Assembly: GCA_007115705.1 (NCBI GenBank)
Contig: QXEO01001018.1
Coordinates: 62,001 to 126,000 of the forward strand
Reading direction: 5' to 3'
Source: Dactylis glomerata
Lineage: Eukaryota; Streptophyta; Magnoliopsida; Poales; Poaceae
DNA length: 64,000 nt
In this document: piece by piece, positions 49,251-61,246 of the stretch
How positions within the stretch are numbered: position 1 is the stretch's first letter
Layout of the letters: the number at the start of each line of letters is the position of its first letter
Notes under the pieces: model-generated
The model's input: only the letters and a program-made list of their open reading frames with translations
What the model was told of the DNA's origin: nothing
The model's database searches: none
Program-made: the position numbers and the translations under genes

Positions 49251-52200
49251 ATGATATTTGCTGATGGTATGGTATGTGCCTGCGATCAATCCAGACAGTT
49301 GATCAGGTATTGACACTAGTCAGTGTGTTCTAGGTGCTTTACTGCACTGTGTCTGTCAGCAAACTCTGTACGAAAAACTTCATGAATCCTCGTTTTGGCT
49401 AGTATATTTTGTTTCGTATCAGGAGAATTACCTTTTCTTGTTTCATTCCTGCTGTGACAGGAAACTAAATATTTTGCCTACATATTTGAAGTTCTTGCAC
49501 AGCTTAGCATAAGATTTTTTGAATTGTCCAGTTACGAAACTGGACGAGTTGTCCTGAGTTGAAGGAAGCAGCAATGTCTTGTCTGTTTTAAAGACAAGTG
49601 ACTCTGCAAATTCAGATTGTTTTGCACAAACCATCCGTTCTTTCACTTGACATGGCTCTGATATACCAGGGATTTAGTAAAAACAGGTCAGTATTTAAGT
49701 TTTTGTGCAGTCCTGGGAGGCAGGTGACTAGGACCTTTTTTTTGTATAGAGAAAATGGAGACTGGATGATACTAATCATGCATATGCATTGCTACCCCAA
49801 TAATTGTGCAAATATGATATTTTAGCCTTTATTGTGGTCTGATTTGTAGCGATCCCATGCATGCACTGTAATTGCACAGATCTGTGGCAACAGGATCTTC
49901 CAAGTAACCATCATCACATTTCAGATCACATGCAAAAGTGAGAACCCACAGCATAGTTAAGTGCCACACCTGAACCAAATCCCAGAAAAGTTCTTAACAA
50001 GATTGTGAGAATATATTCTGGCACATGAAGATTAAGCTTACCCAAGTGAAGGTCAAGTGGTACTGAAAGTCTAAAACAACATGGGGTACCATGAGACATG
50101 CAGAGTACCTGCCTGTTGTCCCTGGGGAATACAGTTTAAGTCCAAACAAAAGAACGGTTGACCACATGACAAGCTGAGGAAAACAAGCTCAGAGTCGGAG
50201 ACCGGCCGGTGTGTGCATGCATCTACAGAATCTTTGTGCAATCCGAATATAAACTACTGGGAGTCGCGGAGTGCGATCCTTTTTTATACTGGTCAGGTTG
50301 TGATTTGAGAGATATCAAAGCGAATATGGTAACGTAGGCGATTACTGTAATTGGACACCATATGAGGCGACCCTGACCTGAATGAAATATTGCTAAATTG
50401 GATAGTATAGCTATAGATGACGCTACTCCCTTGAGCAGATGGAGTTATGTCTAAGAATTTGACCGGCTTCTTGTGCAAGAATGGAAAGGGTCTCCGTCCT
50501 GGAACTGGAAGTAGACCTTTGGTTCAGCGTCAACTGTTGACACCATCGTGAATTTGTGCTGTTCCCATTCGTTTGAAACGTTTTTACATGTTTGGTAATT
50601 TCGGTATTTGAACATTTGCTTTGTGGTATAATCAGGGGGGCAATATTTTTCTCACAAAGCATAGTTTGCTGTGTGTTTTTCAAACTAGAAAAAGGAGTGC
50701 CCTCCGTCAGAAAAGTTCCGAGTTTGCCTCCTGGGCATTTTATATCCTCCTGCGCATGTATGCTAGGTCAGTGCTTGCGACACCCAACTGCCATTACCTG
50801 CACATGATCCCATGTTAAGAATTCCTCGGAGACATCCGTACCAAGATGACTACCTGGCGAAATCCAGATTCAACGGCCAGATGCCCGGATCCTTTTTTCT
50901 TCACGAAAATCAGAAGATGCTCACGGATCTCGGCCTCCATTCAGATCATCTCTGTGCACTTCCATGTTATGGGGAATGGGCTATTCTTCTGCACTCAGTC
51001 AAGTTTCGGGCTATTAGGCCAAACTCGAACGCGCTGTCGCATTTCGGTTTGTTTGCGCTGGCCCGTGGACTGTCCCATGGCTGTGGTGGGCTATTTAGTT
51101 TGCGGTCACCAAGTTGTTTGCCACAGGTTTACATGTACCTTTCTTTGCTGCAATCACATCGCGGTACCGCAAGTTTATGGGGTCAATCACTTAGAGGATC
51201 ATTTCTAGGTCAAATTTGAATAGCCCAAATAATACCGGTTGGAATCGTTTGAACACAAATATCTCCATTACGGTGACGACTCGGCGCTCCACCTGGCAGG
51301 ATACCCCCGTTATTGCTTTGCCACCGTGGCTGCCAGGTGACGTACCTCGTCCACGTAACCTTTCTCTTCTCCCCCATTGTTCTTCAAGCTCCTGCTCCAG
51401 CTCGCCTACCGAGATCTTAGAGTACCACAGCGCTGCTGGCGCCGCGCAGGGGACATGGCCTCGAGGTTGAAAGCGGGTTCTCCTCGCTGCGGATCTGGCA
51501 AGATCGGGATTGGGAACTGGGAAGATCTTGAGGAGGTTGTTCTCGTGCTGGAGAAGTTGGGGCGGAAGCCACTGATCATGCGGAGGTTGTTCTCGTACTG
51601 GAGAAATGGAGGCTGTTCTCAGCATTCCATTAATTCCAGCAGCGCTAAGAGAAATGGAGAAGTAACAGGTATGCAAAATCTGAATTCTCTCTGAATTTGA
51701 ATATATACGATGAATACTCTCTGAATATGCACATATACGCTGGATTCTATTATGTTGCTCTTGCTCTCTGGTGAATTGCAAATTATCATGTTCCAGGCCA
51801 GCATCATCCTCTTGCTCTACTATGTCCTGAACTTACTTATGATCATCAACCTTTCTGTCAACTGTAGCATAAAAAAATGTCATTATCTGTGGCATATTTT
51901 TGCCAAGTATCCTCATCTGCTTCTCCTTCTTGACAAGTAGACTGTTCTGCTTTCGGTTGTGTTTCTTGTGCTGTTCTATGACTTGTATGAATATCTACTA
52001 GTAGTTGTGGTTCTTGAGTAGTTCCATGACTTCTGTGAAATATTACTGGACACCAATTCCTTGAACATTTCTCTCATTTCTCTGATGTGATCCAGTAGAT
52101 ATTATCTTGCCAAGTAGATGGTCAGTCTGACTGCTGGCTCATGTGCCATTCCATGCTTGAGCAAATCACTTCTCAAACATTGCACAAAATTTGTGTGATC

Positions 52201-52673
52201 AGCATATAGGTTCAGTACTGTCAACTATCAGTCGATGTCAACTATCTGTGTATCATTCACTAAATTACTATTTTCTGATGCTGGAGTACTTAGATCATGT
52301 GAATTTAGCAAATCCACCAACTGAACATCAATGCTTTGCACGAAAACTAACACATAAAAATCAACAAAAATGGTGCATTTTCTGAATCTTGCAAAGAACA
52401 GAGGGAACATGACAGCTTCCAGAGAAGGCTAGAGGGGGAATTGGCAGTACCTAGCTTTTAAGTAACAGCAAAATACAGATAATCATAACACAATAAAATA
52501 TGTCAATTTAGCAAATCTAAGCAACAGAAGATTATTCCATTGCTTGGTCATACAGATAAACATAACACAACAAAATATGTCTGTTACAAGCAGATAATCA
52601 ATCACAGAGGCTTTACACATCATCATACTAGTGTTCGTTAACTTAAGTTTAAAAGTAGAACACTTCAAGGTAA
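49251..52673. other. Intergenic, about 3.4 kb without a recognised gene
   Basis: Open frames at 50812-51219 and 51191-51781 are overlapping, antisense to one another, and encode nothing recognisable. A diverged short tandem duplication lies at about 52473-52512 and 52551-52590 (shared core ATAACACAA.AAAATATGTC). A second small repeat of CTCTCTGAAT is seen at 51687 and 51717. No RNA gene was recognised. Confidence 0.5.
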
Positions 52674-53985
52674 CTAGTCTTCTGGCTCTCCCCAATCTCC
52701 GGCGCCAGGATGAGTTGGGGGAGCCCGGGGCATTGTTGGGAAGATCCACATTGGCGCCTCCCACTCATTGTAATAAGTGGGTTGGTATATCAGTTGTGAT
52801 CCTATTGCCGGAGCTCCTCCATTGATGTGTATACGGCTCCAATCTGGCACTGGCCGAAGGGTGTAGGGACGGGCTCGATGGTATGCAGCAAACACACAGT
52901 CTTCTTGTAATAAGGACATGCCTTGTTCAGCAGATGGACCAGCTTTTGCAACATCATAATAGGGTGCTCGGTGGAAGATTGGGTTGTTGATTCCAAGAAA
53001 TACTGAAAGCCCGTGCAGATGCTCCTGCCTGATCCACACTGGACCATCAATAGGATCTTCTTCTTTCGGGCCAAGATTAAAGCGATGCCTTGCGAAGACG
53101 TGGCACCGTAGACTAGGATAAGTGCTCAACCGTATCCCATCTTCAAATTGTGCAGGAGCATTGCTGTGTCTATCACCATCTATCTGAATCCAAAGTAGAT
53201 CAAAATTGCCATAATGGTAGGTATTGGATGCCAAGAACCAGGTAGTTTGTGAATTAACCACTACTTGATCTGCATCTTCATCAACGTCTTCATCCGGATC
53301 GGCAGGAAATGCATCTCCTTCAGCCGCATCGCCAGCAACTGCAGCGCCTTCAGCCGCATCCCCTGCAACTGGATCCTCGATGTTCGGGGCTAGTATTAGA
53401 CGCGGGCCTTCATCTATGCCTGCGTACGGAAGAAGATAAGCCACAATACAACAATGCAGTAAGCAGGTAGAACTACCTGTAAATTCAGATAGGAAGAGGG
53501 CATAACTCACCCCAAGTATGTGGTTCTCAAACCAGAACATCTCCTCGTGGTTCTGTAACTGCGTACACATGGTACAATTCTCTCCGATCACCGAATCGAC
53601 GAATTGCACATGCGTCGAAATACCTGCGAGGTGCAAGGTGGTAATTTTTGAGGATGACCCAGTCGTTGTCTTGGGGACTGTCTACATAGGCGATCAGTTT
53701 GTCAAAGATCATGATAGCTTCATAATGCCACTGATCACTGCATTTTTCCTTGTAAAGGGTCTTGGTAATCTGTATCTTCAGAAACTGTAACTCACACTGC
53801 TTGTACAAAAACTTGCATGTTCGAAATGCGGGGAAAACTCCAATATGAGCCAGTAATGGGAGAGGCAGAGTCACTTCTCTATACATGTGGCGGATCTTCA
53901 GGAGGCCGTTATCCGTGACTAATGCCATCCAGTCACCGTGACTTCCTACCCAATGCCCTCTTCCATCGGAGTCATTGCAATGCAC
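52674..53985 (-). pseudogene. DUF295/F-box-associated protein, two exons, truncated and with one in-frame stop
   Basis: Exon 1 (53985-53511) encodes a segment with the DUF295 style: GHWVGSHGDWMALVTDNG, a basic/Leu core (LQFLKIQITKTLYKEK), IFDKLIAYVDSPQDNDWVIL, LAPRRYFDAC and VYAVTEPRGDVLV. An intron of 91 bases (53510-53420; GTGAGT donor, TACGCAG acceptor) joins it in phase to exon 2 (53419-52674). Exon 2 has an acidic linker, then a C-terminal half ending close to APMWIFPTM, similar to the PxWxxP ends of these proteins. TGA at 53529-53527 sits just before the splice donor, probably a former Trp codon. Upstream of 53985 the frame is lost and no F-box is found. Such proteins are usually substrate-recognition parts of SCF ubiquitin ligases. 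The family call rests on motif memory. Confidence 0.6.
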
Positions 53986-54474
53986 GTGGTGCTTTAAGCG
54001 TCTTCTTGTTTAACGGCATAAAGAGGGTGCAATTGAATTTGTTTGGAAACTTTGTAAAAATTAAGGTGTTCCACAGAAGGAAAAGTTTGCTTGAATAGAT
54101 GGAAAACTATATAGGTAAATCGTTACAAAAAGAGCGGTCGTGGGCAGAGTAATAGTTATACAACATTATTCTAATTTTTGGTATTTAAAAAGTCATTGCA
54201 TGGTATTCGACAGAATGCTCACTGGATTGCAAGAATATTGTTTGGTAAAAAAATACCAAAAAATGCTGTGCAGACTAGATGTTCGACAGAAGGATAACTA
54301 TGCTTGAATATATCATAAACACATACAAGATGGAAAACTAAGTCCGTAAACCATAACCCTAAAAGGGGTCATGGGCGGAGTAACTTCATTTTCCAGAATT
54401 ATTGTATCTAAAAAGTCGATGCATGCAAGGTGTTCAACAGAGATATCGGTGGATTGCAAGAACATAAACAGACA
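53986..54474. repeat. Diverged tandem duplication of about 220 bp left of the satellite array
   Basis: Two imperfect copies (about 54065-54235 and 54285-54470) share the series GTTC.ACAGA, GGATGGAAAACTA-like, GGTCRTGGGCRGAGTAA, TTAAAAAGTC and TGGATTGCAAGAA. The function is unknown. The first about 70 bases may belong to the lost 5' part of the DUF295 gene. Confidence 0.55.
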
Positions 54475-57400
54475 GGAGAATTGGGGAAAAATACATGGAG
54501 GTCCCCTGGGGGTGTGGGACCCTAGAACCAAGACCAAACCATGGTTCCCACCCCACCTGGCAGACATCGATGGCACCACGAGTTTGACCTAGATCTAGAA
54601 GGGGGCCTAGGAAATTCAGAAAAAAATCAAAAAATGGAAAAACAATGCATGGAGTCATGGTGAGTGATGCATCACCTAGAAAAAATACCAAACATGCCAT
54701 CCCAAGGGTTCACAGGTGGACTCTTTCACAAAGAGGTGCTTCCAGACAGGAGTTCTCTTGGTCTTCCTTGCCAGGTGACCATGGTTTGTGCAAGTTCCAC
54801 AGCAAACTATGGAACCATGGTCCCATTTTTGGTGGAGATGTGCATCTTTGCATTCCCAACAACTTTTGCAACTAGTGTTTTTTCAGTTTCCACATAAAAA
54901 ATGGATTTCCCATTTTTCAGGTGGCTGGAGGGGTCAAAACAGGTGCTTTTTTGTGAAGGGGCCACCAAGGGCAGTGAGCAAAACATCACCACTCTAATTT
55001 TCATGCGTGGGGGACCTACTAGGGGTGCCACATCCAGGAGGTTAGGAATTATCTCGGCCTGCTACCATATAATGAATTATTTTTGCCCTAAATCCATTTT
55101 AATCCAATTTTGCACTAGGGCTACAAGAAATGCACACCAGAAAAATTTGGAAAAAATACATGGAGGTCCCCTGGGGGTGTGGACCCTAGAACCAAGACCA
55201 AACCATGGTTCCCACCCCACCTGGCAGACATCAATGGCACCGCGAGTTTGACCTAGATCTGGAAGGGGGGCCTAGGGAATTCAGAAAAAATCAAAAAAAT
55301 GGAAAAACAATGCATGGAGTCACGGTGAGTGATGCATCACCTAGGAAAAATACCAAACATGCCATCCCAAGGGTTCACAGGTGGACTCTTTCACAAAGAG
55401 GTGCTTCCAGGCAGGAGTTCTCTTGGCCTTCCTTGCTAGGTGACCATGGTTTGTGCAAGTTCCACAGCAAACTATGGAACCATGGTCCCATTTTTGGTGG
55501 AGATGTGCATATTTGCATTCCCAACAACTTTTGCAACTAGTGTTTTCTTAGTTTCCACATAAAAAAAGCATTTCCCATTTTTCAGGTGGCCGGAGGGGTC
55601 AAAACAGGTGCTTTTTTGTGAAGGGGCCACCAAGGGCAGTGTGCAAAACATCACCACTCTAATTTTCATGGGTGGGGGACCTACTAGGGGTGCCACATCG
55701 AGGAGGTTAGGAATTATCTTGGCATGCTGCCATATAATAAATTATTTTTGCCCTAAATCCATTTTAATCCAATTTTGCACTGGGGCTACAAGAAATGCAC
55801 ACCTGAAAAATTGGGAAAAAAATACATGGAGGTCCCCTGGGGGTATGGGACCCTAGAACCAAGACAAAACCATGGTTCCCACCCCACATGGCAGACATCG
55901 ATGGCACCGCGAGTTTGACCTAGATTTGGAAGGGGGGCCTAGGGAATTCAGAAAAAATCAAAAAAATGGAAAAACAATGCATGGAGTCATGGTGAGTGAT
56001 GCATCACCTATGAAAAATACCAAACATGGCATCCCAAGGGTTCATAGGTGAACTCTTTCACAAAGAGGTGCTTCCAGGCAGGAGTTCTCTTGGTCTTCCT
56101 TGCCAGGTGACCATGGTTTGTGCAAGTTCCACAGCAAACTGTGGAACCATGGTCCCATTTTTGGTGTAGATGTGCATCTTTGTATTCCCAACAACTTTTG
56201 CAACTAGTGTTATTTCAGTTTCCACATGAAAAATGCATTTTCCATTTTTCACGTGGCCGAAAGGGTCAAAACATGTGCTTTTTTGTGAAGGGGCCACCAA
56301 GGGCAGTGTGCAAAACATCACCACTCTAATTTTCATGGGTGGGGGACCTACTAGGGGTGCCACATCCAGGAGGTTAGGAATTATCTCGGCCTGCTGCCAT
56401 ATAATGAATTAGTTTTGCCCTAAATCCATTTTAATCCAATTTTGCACTGGGGCTACAAGAAATGCACACCAGAAAAATTGGGGAAAAAATACATGGAGGT
56501 CCCCTGAGGGTGTGGGACCCTAGAACCAAGACGAAACCATGGTTCCCACCCCACATGGCAGACATCGATGTCACCGCGAGTTTGACCTAGATCTGGAAGG
56601 GGGGCCTAGGGAATTCAAAAAAAATCAAAAAATGGAAAAACAATGCATGGAGTTAGGGTGAGCGATGCATCACCTAGGAAAAATACCAAACATGTCATCC
56701 CAAGGATTCACAGGTGGACTCTTTCACAAAGAGGTGCTTCCAGGGAGGAGTTCTCTTGGTCTTCCTTGCCAAGAGACAATGATTTGTGCAAGTTCCACAG
56801 CAAATTGTTGAACCATGGTCCCATTTTTGGTGGAGATGTGCATCTTTGCATTCCCAACAACTTTTGCAACTAGTGTTTTTTCAGTTTCCACATAAAAAAT
56901 GCATTTCCCATTTTTCAGGTCGCCGGAGGGGTCAAAACAGGTGCTTTTTTGTGAAGGGGCCACCAAGGGCATTGTGCAAAACATCACCACTCTAATTTTC
57001 TTGGGTGGGGGACCTACTAGGGGTGCCACATCCAGGAGGTTCGGAATTATCTCGGCCTGCTGCCATATAATGAATTATTTTTGCCCTAAATCCATTTTAA
57101 TCCAATTTTGCACTGTGGCTACAAGAAATACACACCAGAAAAATTGGGGAAAAATACATGGAAGTCCCCTAGGGGTGTGGGACCCTGGAACCAAGACCAA
57201 ACCATGGTTCCCACCCAACCTGGCAGACATCGATGGCACCTCGAGTTTGACCTAGATCTGGAAGGGGGGGCCTAGGAAATTTAGAAAAAATCAAAAAAAT
57301 GGAAAAACAATGCATGGAGTCATGGTTAGTGATGCATCACCTAGGAAAAATACCAAACATGCCATCCCAAGGGTTCACAGGTGGACTCTTTCACAAAGAG

Positions 57401-58741
57401 GTGCTTCCAGGCAGGAGTTCTCTTGGTCTTCCTTGCCAGGTGACCATGGTTTGTGCAAGTTCCACATTAAACTATAGAACCATGGTCCCATTTTTGGTGG
57501 AGATGTGCATCTTTGCATTCCCAACAACTTTTGCAACTAGTGTTTTTTCAGTTTCCACATAAAAATGCATTTCCCATTTTTCAGGTGGCCGGAGGGGTCA
57601 AAACAGGTGCTTTTTTGTGAAGGGGCCACCAAGGGCAGTGTGCAAAACATTACCACTCTAATTTTCATGGGTGGGGGACCTACTAGGGGTGCCACATCTA
57701 GGAGGCTAGGAATTATCTCGGCCTGCTGCCATATAATGAATTATTTTTGCCCTAAATCCATTTTAATCCAATTTTGCACTAGGGCTACAAGAAATGCACA
57801 CCAGAAAAATTGGGAAAAATACATGGAGGTCCCCTGGGGGTGTGGGACCCTAGAACCAAGACAAAACCATGGTTCCCACCCCACCTGGCAGACATCGATG
57901 GCACCACGAGTTTGACCTAGATCTGGAAGGGGGGCCTAGGGAATTCAGAAAAAATCAAAAAAAATGGAAAAAAGATGCATGGAGTCATGGTGAGTGATGC
58001 ATCACCTAGGAAAAATAGCAAACATGCCATCCCAAGGGTTCACAGGTGGACTCTTTCACAAAGGGGTGCTTCCAGGCAGGAGTTCTCTTGGTCTTCCTTG
58101 CGAGGTGACCATGGTTTGTGCAAGTTCCACAGCAAACTGTGGAACCATGGTCCCATTTTTGGTGGAGATGTGCATCTTTGCATTCCCAACAACTTTTGCA
58201 ACTAGTGTTTTTTCAGTTTCCACATAAAAAATGCATTTCCCATTTTTCAGGTGGCCGGAGGGGTCAAAACAGGTGCTTTTTTCTGAAGGGGCCACCAAGG
58301 GCAGTGTGTAAAACATCACCACTCTAATTTTCATGGGTGGGGGACCTACTAGGGGTGCCACATCTAGGAGGTTATGAATTATCTCGGCCTGCTCACATAT
58401 AATGAATTATTTTTGCTCTAAATCCATTTTAATCCAATTTTGCACTGGGGCGACAAGAAATGCACACCAGAAAAATTGGGGAAAAAATACATGGAGGTCC
58501 CCTGGGGGTGTGGGACCCTAGAACCAAGACCAAACCATGGTTCCCACCCCACATGGCAGAAATCGATGGCACCGCGAGTTTGACCTAGATCTGGAAGGGG
58601 GGCCTAGGGAATTCAGAAAAAATCAAAAAAATGGAAAAACATTGCATGGAGTCATGGTGAGTGATGCATCACCTAGGAAAAATACCAAACATGCCATCCC
58701 AAGGGTTCACAGGTGGACTCTTTCACAAAGAGGTGCTTCCA
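54475..58741. repeat. Tandem array, about 666-bp monomer, 6.4 copies
   Basis: The marker ATACATGGAGGTCCCCT recurs at 54491, 55156, 55822, 56489, 57154, 57819 and 58487, giving spacings of 665-668 bases. Monomers are roughly 95 per cent or more alike by eye. The array ends abruptly inside a monomer at 58741, after GAGGTGCTTCC. Open frames recur in every monomer (for example about 76 codons starting MHGV, and 101 codons on the other strand), but spacings vary by values not divisible by three and no domain is recognised. Each monomer carries a small inverted repeat, GTTCCACAG CAAA CTGTGGAAC (58124-58145 in the sixth copy), inside larger CCATGG-bordered arms. Confidence 0.93.
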
Positions 58742-59387
58742 AACATTGCATGACATGGTTTCATAACAGTTCGTAACATAATAAACACATAGTACTTCAA
58801 TGTGTTCAGTTCATTACATAATTTTATTGCGAAAGCATGCCACAGCAGGGTTCAAGTCGGGCGCGTAGCTGCTCGTTTTCCTTCTCAAGAGACGCCACGA
58901 GTTGGCGGGGGGCGGTTTCTCTTCGGAGGCATGGCTAGACAGAGCGGATGGCCGGGCAGGAGGAAGGAGAAGGAAGTAGGTGAATGAATAATATGGCAAT
59001 ATAGTCAAACAACCCAGCCCGTGGTCCAACCACTGCTCTCTATCTTCTCGCCTTCTTAGGCAAGCTATATCCACCGTAAATGAAAAATAGAGCCCCCGCC
59101 CGGCACGCAGGTGGATACGTGGCGCCGATTAACTGACGCTCACTGCCCCATCCCATCGTGCCAGTGCCAGAGTCCTGGCTAGACCCTTCGACGAGAAGGA
59201 ACCGGTCCGCATACACGACAAGGCATGCCAGGACACACCGGAAGATAAAATATATTATATTTTATATACTATTAACTTAAAATGGAAGGGTCAAATCTTA
59301 CGCAAGATAAACTGCAGTGAACAGAAACCGCTAGCTAATATGCATGCCATTTGCATTTTCTTTATAGATTACTAACTAAACCACTTG
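58742..59387. other. Array flank, no gene recognised
   Basis: About 650 bases between the array and the coding remnant at 59388. The right part is AT-rich (ATATTATATTTTATATACTA). It could be the 3' trailer of the minus-strand remnant, but no signal supports that. Confidence 0.4.
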
Positions 59388-59876
59388 CTAAACCCAATAC
59401 ATGACGTCGTCGGAGTCGACCTCCAATGGGCCCTTGTCCTTGCCCTCTGCTTCACCCTCCATCATCATTGCCTTGCCGTTCCCCCTGCCCTGGGGTTCCA
59501 ATGACCTGGTCATGGCCGTCTTCATGTCTCTCGCAAACTTTGCGTCGGCGGATCTTGGCTGCTCAGCGTTGACGCCGCCGTCTTCATTGTCCGATTCAAG
59601 ATTGATGAACGGAATGGGTTTGAGGGCAGTCTTGAACCAGCCTACACTGCGAGGCCTGCTGGAGCCACTGCAAGACCTGCTCGAGGTCGAAGAAGTAGGA
59701 GTTGGAGTAGATGCATTGCTGCTCGGTTCAAGCCACCATGGCCATCTGATGCAGCGGCGGCTTGACCTGCCGTGCTGTGCACGACCAGGCGTGGAGTTCC
59801 CGCTGTGGTAGTACGTACCACCGCCGTGGCTGAGGCCCGGGGTGGCGTCGCTGAGGCCTGGGGTGGAGCTTCCGCG
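59388..59876 (-). pseudogene. Minus-strand coding remnant of unknown family, about 162 codons
   Basis: The frame has no in-frame ATG near its start but is open from 59876 to a TAG at 59388-59390. Its product begins with a Gly/Ser/His-rich part in which a 21-base unit is repeated (STPGLSD / ATPGLSH, near 59831-59872), passes through RCIRWPWWLEP and a Thr/Ser/Pro stretch, then GWFKTALKPIPFINLESDNE and an acidic C-terminus ending DSDDVMYWV. Codon and residue use look like real protein rather than noise. Upstream, TGA at 59877-59879 is in frame and the open frame continues to a possible splice acceptor near 59918 (TAGTTCAG). No family was recognised. A shadow frame on the plus strand (59401-59811) is not credible. 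Confidence 0.35.
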
Positions 59877-59879
59877 TCA

Positions 59880-60331
59880 TGCGCGGGAGGTGTTGTAGCG
59901 GCTGGTGCGAGCCTTCTGAACTACGGGGAGGGCTCGCTCATGTGAAGAACAGGAGGCGGAGGTTAGTGATCGTGGTGTCTGCCCAGAGGGAAACAGATCT
60001 TTTTGACAGGGTAGCTCTCCATGGAAGCACATGGCCCCAGCGACTGTGCATTGCTTCCACGCTTGTAAACAATACATTTTCTTTGTGTCCTATGATGTCA
60101 ATTTCATTGGTGGCATAGTTGCGTTGCACGATCCCACCTGTCATACTCAAACGGTCATATTTTGGGGGGCGCGCTGGTATAACTGCCGGATGCAAGAGCA
60201 GCTTCGTCACTCCGATTCTTCCTTCTTCCCCTCTCCCCCTTGCACCTATGATTCTTTCCCGGCTAGCTCACATCTGCTGTTCTAGTTCCCCACCAAGTTC
60301 CTCTGCTGTGCTCTCCCTTGGGTGCAAGGCA
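59880..60331. other. Region between the coding remnant and the GRF gene
   Basis: Overlapping short frames on both strands, none recognised. It probably holds the leader and promoter of the GRF gene. The plus strand around 60210-60260 is pyrimidine-rich. Confidence 0.4.
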
Positions 60332-60938
60332 ATGGTTCACAGCTACTACAGTTCTTCACGGGCGGAATCAGGATCGGCTCGCCGACGCCCCCCTATCCCG
60401 TACCGGAGTAAGCCCTACGACTATTCGCCGGACAAAATCTGTGACTGTGGAGTAAAGATGCCGAGATGGATTGCGTGGACGGATGAAAACGCTGGGAGAA
60501 GATTCTACAATTGCGGCATCCGCGTGGTATTATTGTAAACTAATCAAGTTTGTTTGGCAGTTTAGTTATTTGAATTCTCACATCTTTCCTCTTCCTTTAC
60601 TATGTTTTTGGCAGGAAGGCAAGGGCCGAGGCTGTGAGAAGTATGAGTGGATGGACGACCCGCTGCCAGTTTTCCAGAGAGAGCTTGTTCGTGATCTTCG
60701 TGATACTGTATGGGAGAAGATGGAGGAGAACCGTGCGCTGCTTGATGAAAACAAGGAGCTTCTAGACCAACTTCGGAAGCTCGAGCAGAGTGGTGGTGTG
60801 CATGCTTAGTTGCAGAAGCAAGCAACTGAAATAGAACAGATCAAGGTTAGGGCAGATGGTGGAAACAATCTGCTTTTCATATGGATATGTTCCATGGCAT
60901 TTGCAGTTTATGTTGGCATTATGATGTATAGCACCTGA
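60332..60938 (+). pseudogene. GRF-type zinc-finger protein, two exons, premature TAG before coiled-coil end and membrane helix
   Basis: Exon 1 (60332-60526) encodes a basic, Ser/Arg-rich start and most of a GRF zinc finger (CDCGVKMPRWIAWTDENAGRRFYNC). An 88-base intron (60527-60614, GTATTA donor, TTTGGCAG acceptor) is spliced in phase 0 to exon 2 (from 60615), which completes the finger (GRGCEKYEWMDDP) and starts a coiled coil (about residues 88-125). TAG at 60807-60809 ends the frame at 129 residues. The same frame continues to TGA at 60936 with more coiled coil and a hydrophobic helix (NLLFIWICSMAFAVYVGIMM), the usual C-terminus of this plant family. So either the gene is truncated by a CAG-to-TAG change or it makes a soluble short form. 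GRF fingers bind nucleic acid. The 3' end faces the MULE transposase. Confidence 0.72.
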
Positions 60939-61246
60939 AAAGCAGAACTGTAAGGACCCAAATATTGTGTAATGTGAAATGTTATCCTATGCCATTTATT
61001 CTGCCTTTTCTGACTGTCCCTCTGAACATTATCACCGAATAAGAACATATGCATAATGTCAAACAAGGCTTATTAAAACTGAGTACATAGTTTACAAATT
61101 ACAAATTCCATAACAAATACAGTTCTGACAGAATTTTGGGCAGTTCCAGGGCCCCTGTTTTACACTGCACATACACATGTTCTGGAAAAATAGTTTTCAC
61201 AATTTTGTTGTATTACAGAGACGGAGCACTCAGAAAAAAGACTGAA
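60939..61246. other. Convergent intergenic gap between the GRF gene and the MULE
   Basis: About 300 AT-rich bases between the two facing 3' ends. It should hold both polyadenylation regions. No terminal inverted repeat was found here. Confidence 0.45.

Noticed and set aside
50812..51781. Plus- and minus-strand frames of 105-196 codons
   Set aside because: They overlap each other antisense and contain no recognisable motif or splice structure.
54663..58361. Repeated ORFs of 69-118 codons in the tandem array
   Set aside because: Monomer lengths differ by values not divisible by three, several frames on both strands recur equally, and no domain is recognisable.
54475..58741. CRISPR-like array
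   Set aside because: Units are long and directly adjacent without variable spacers; the DNA is clearly eukaryotic.
59401..59811. 136-codon plus-strand frame
   Set aside because: The opposite strand has the more protein-like reading; this one is its shadow.
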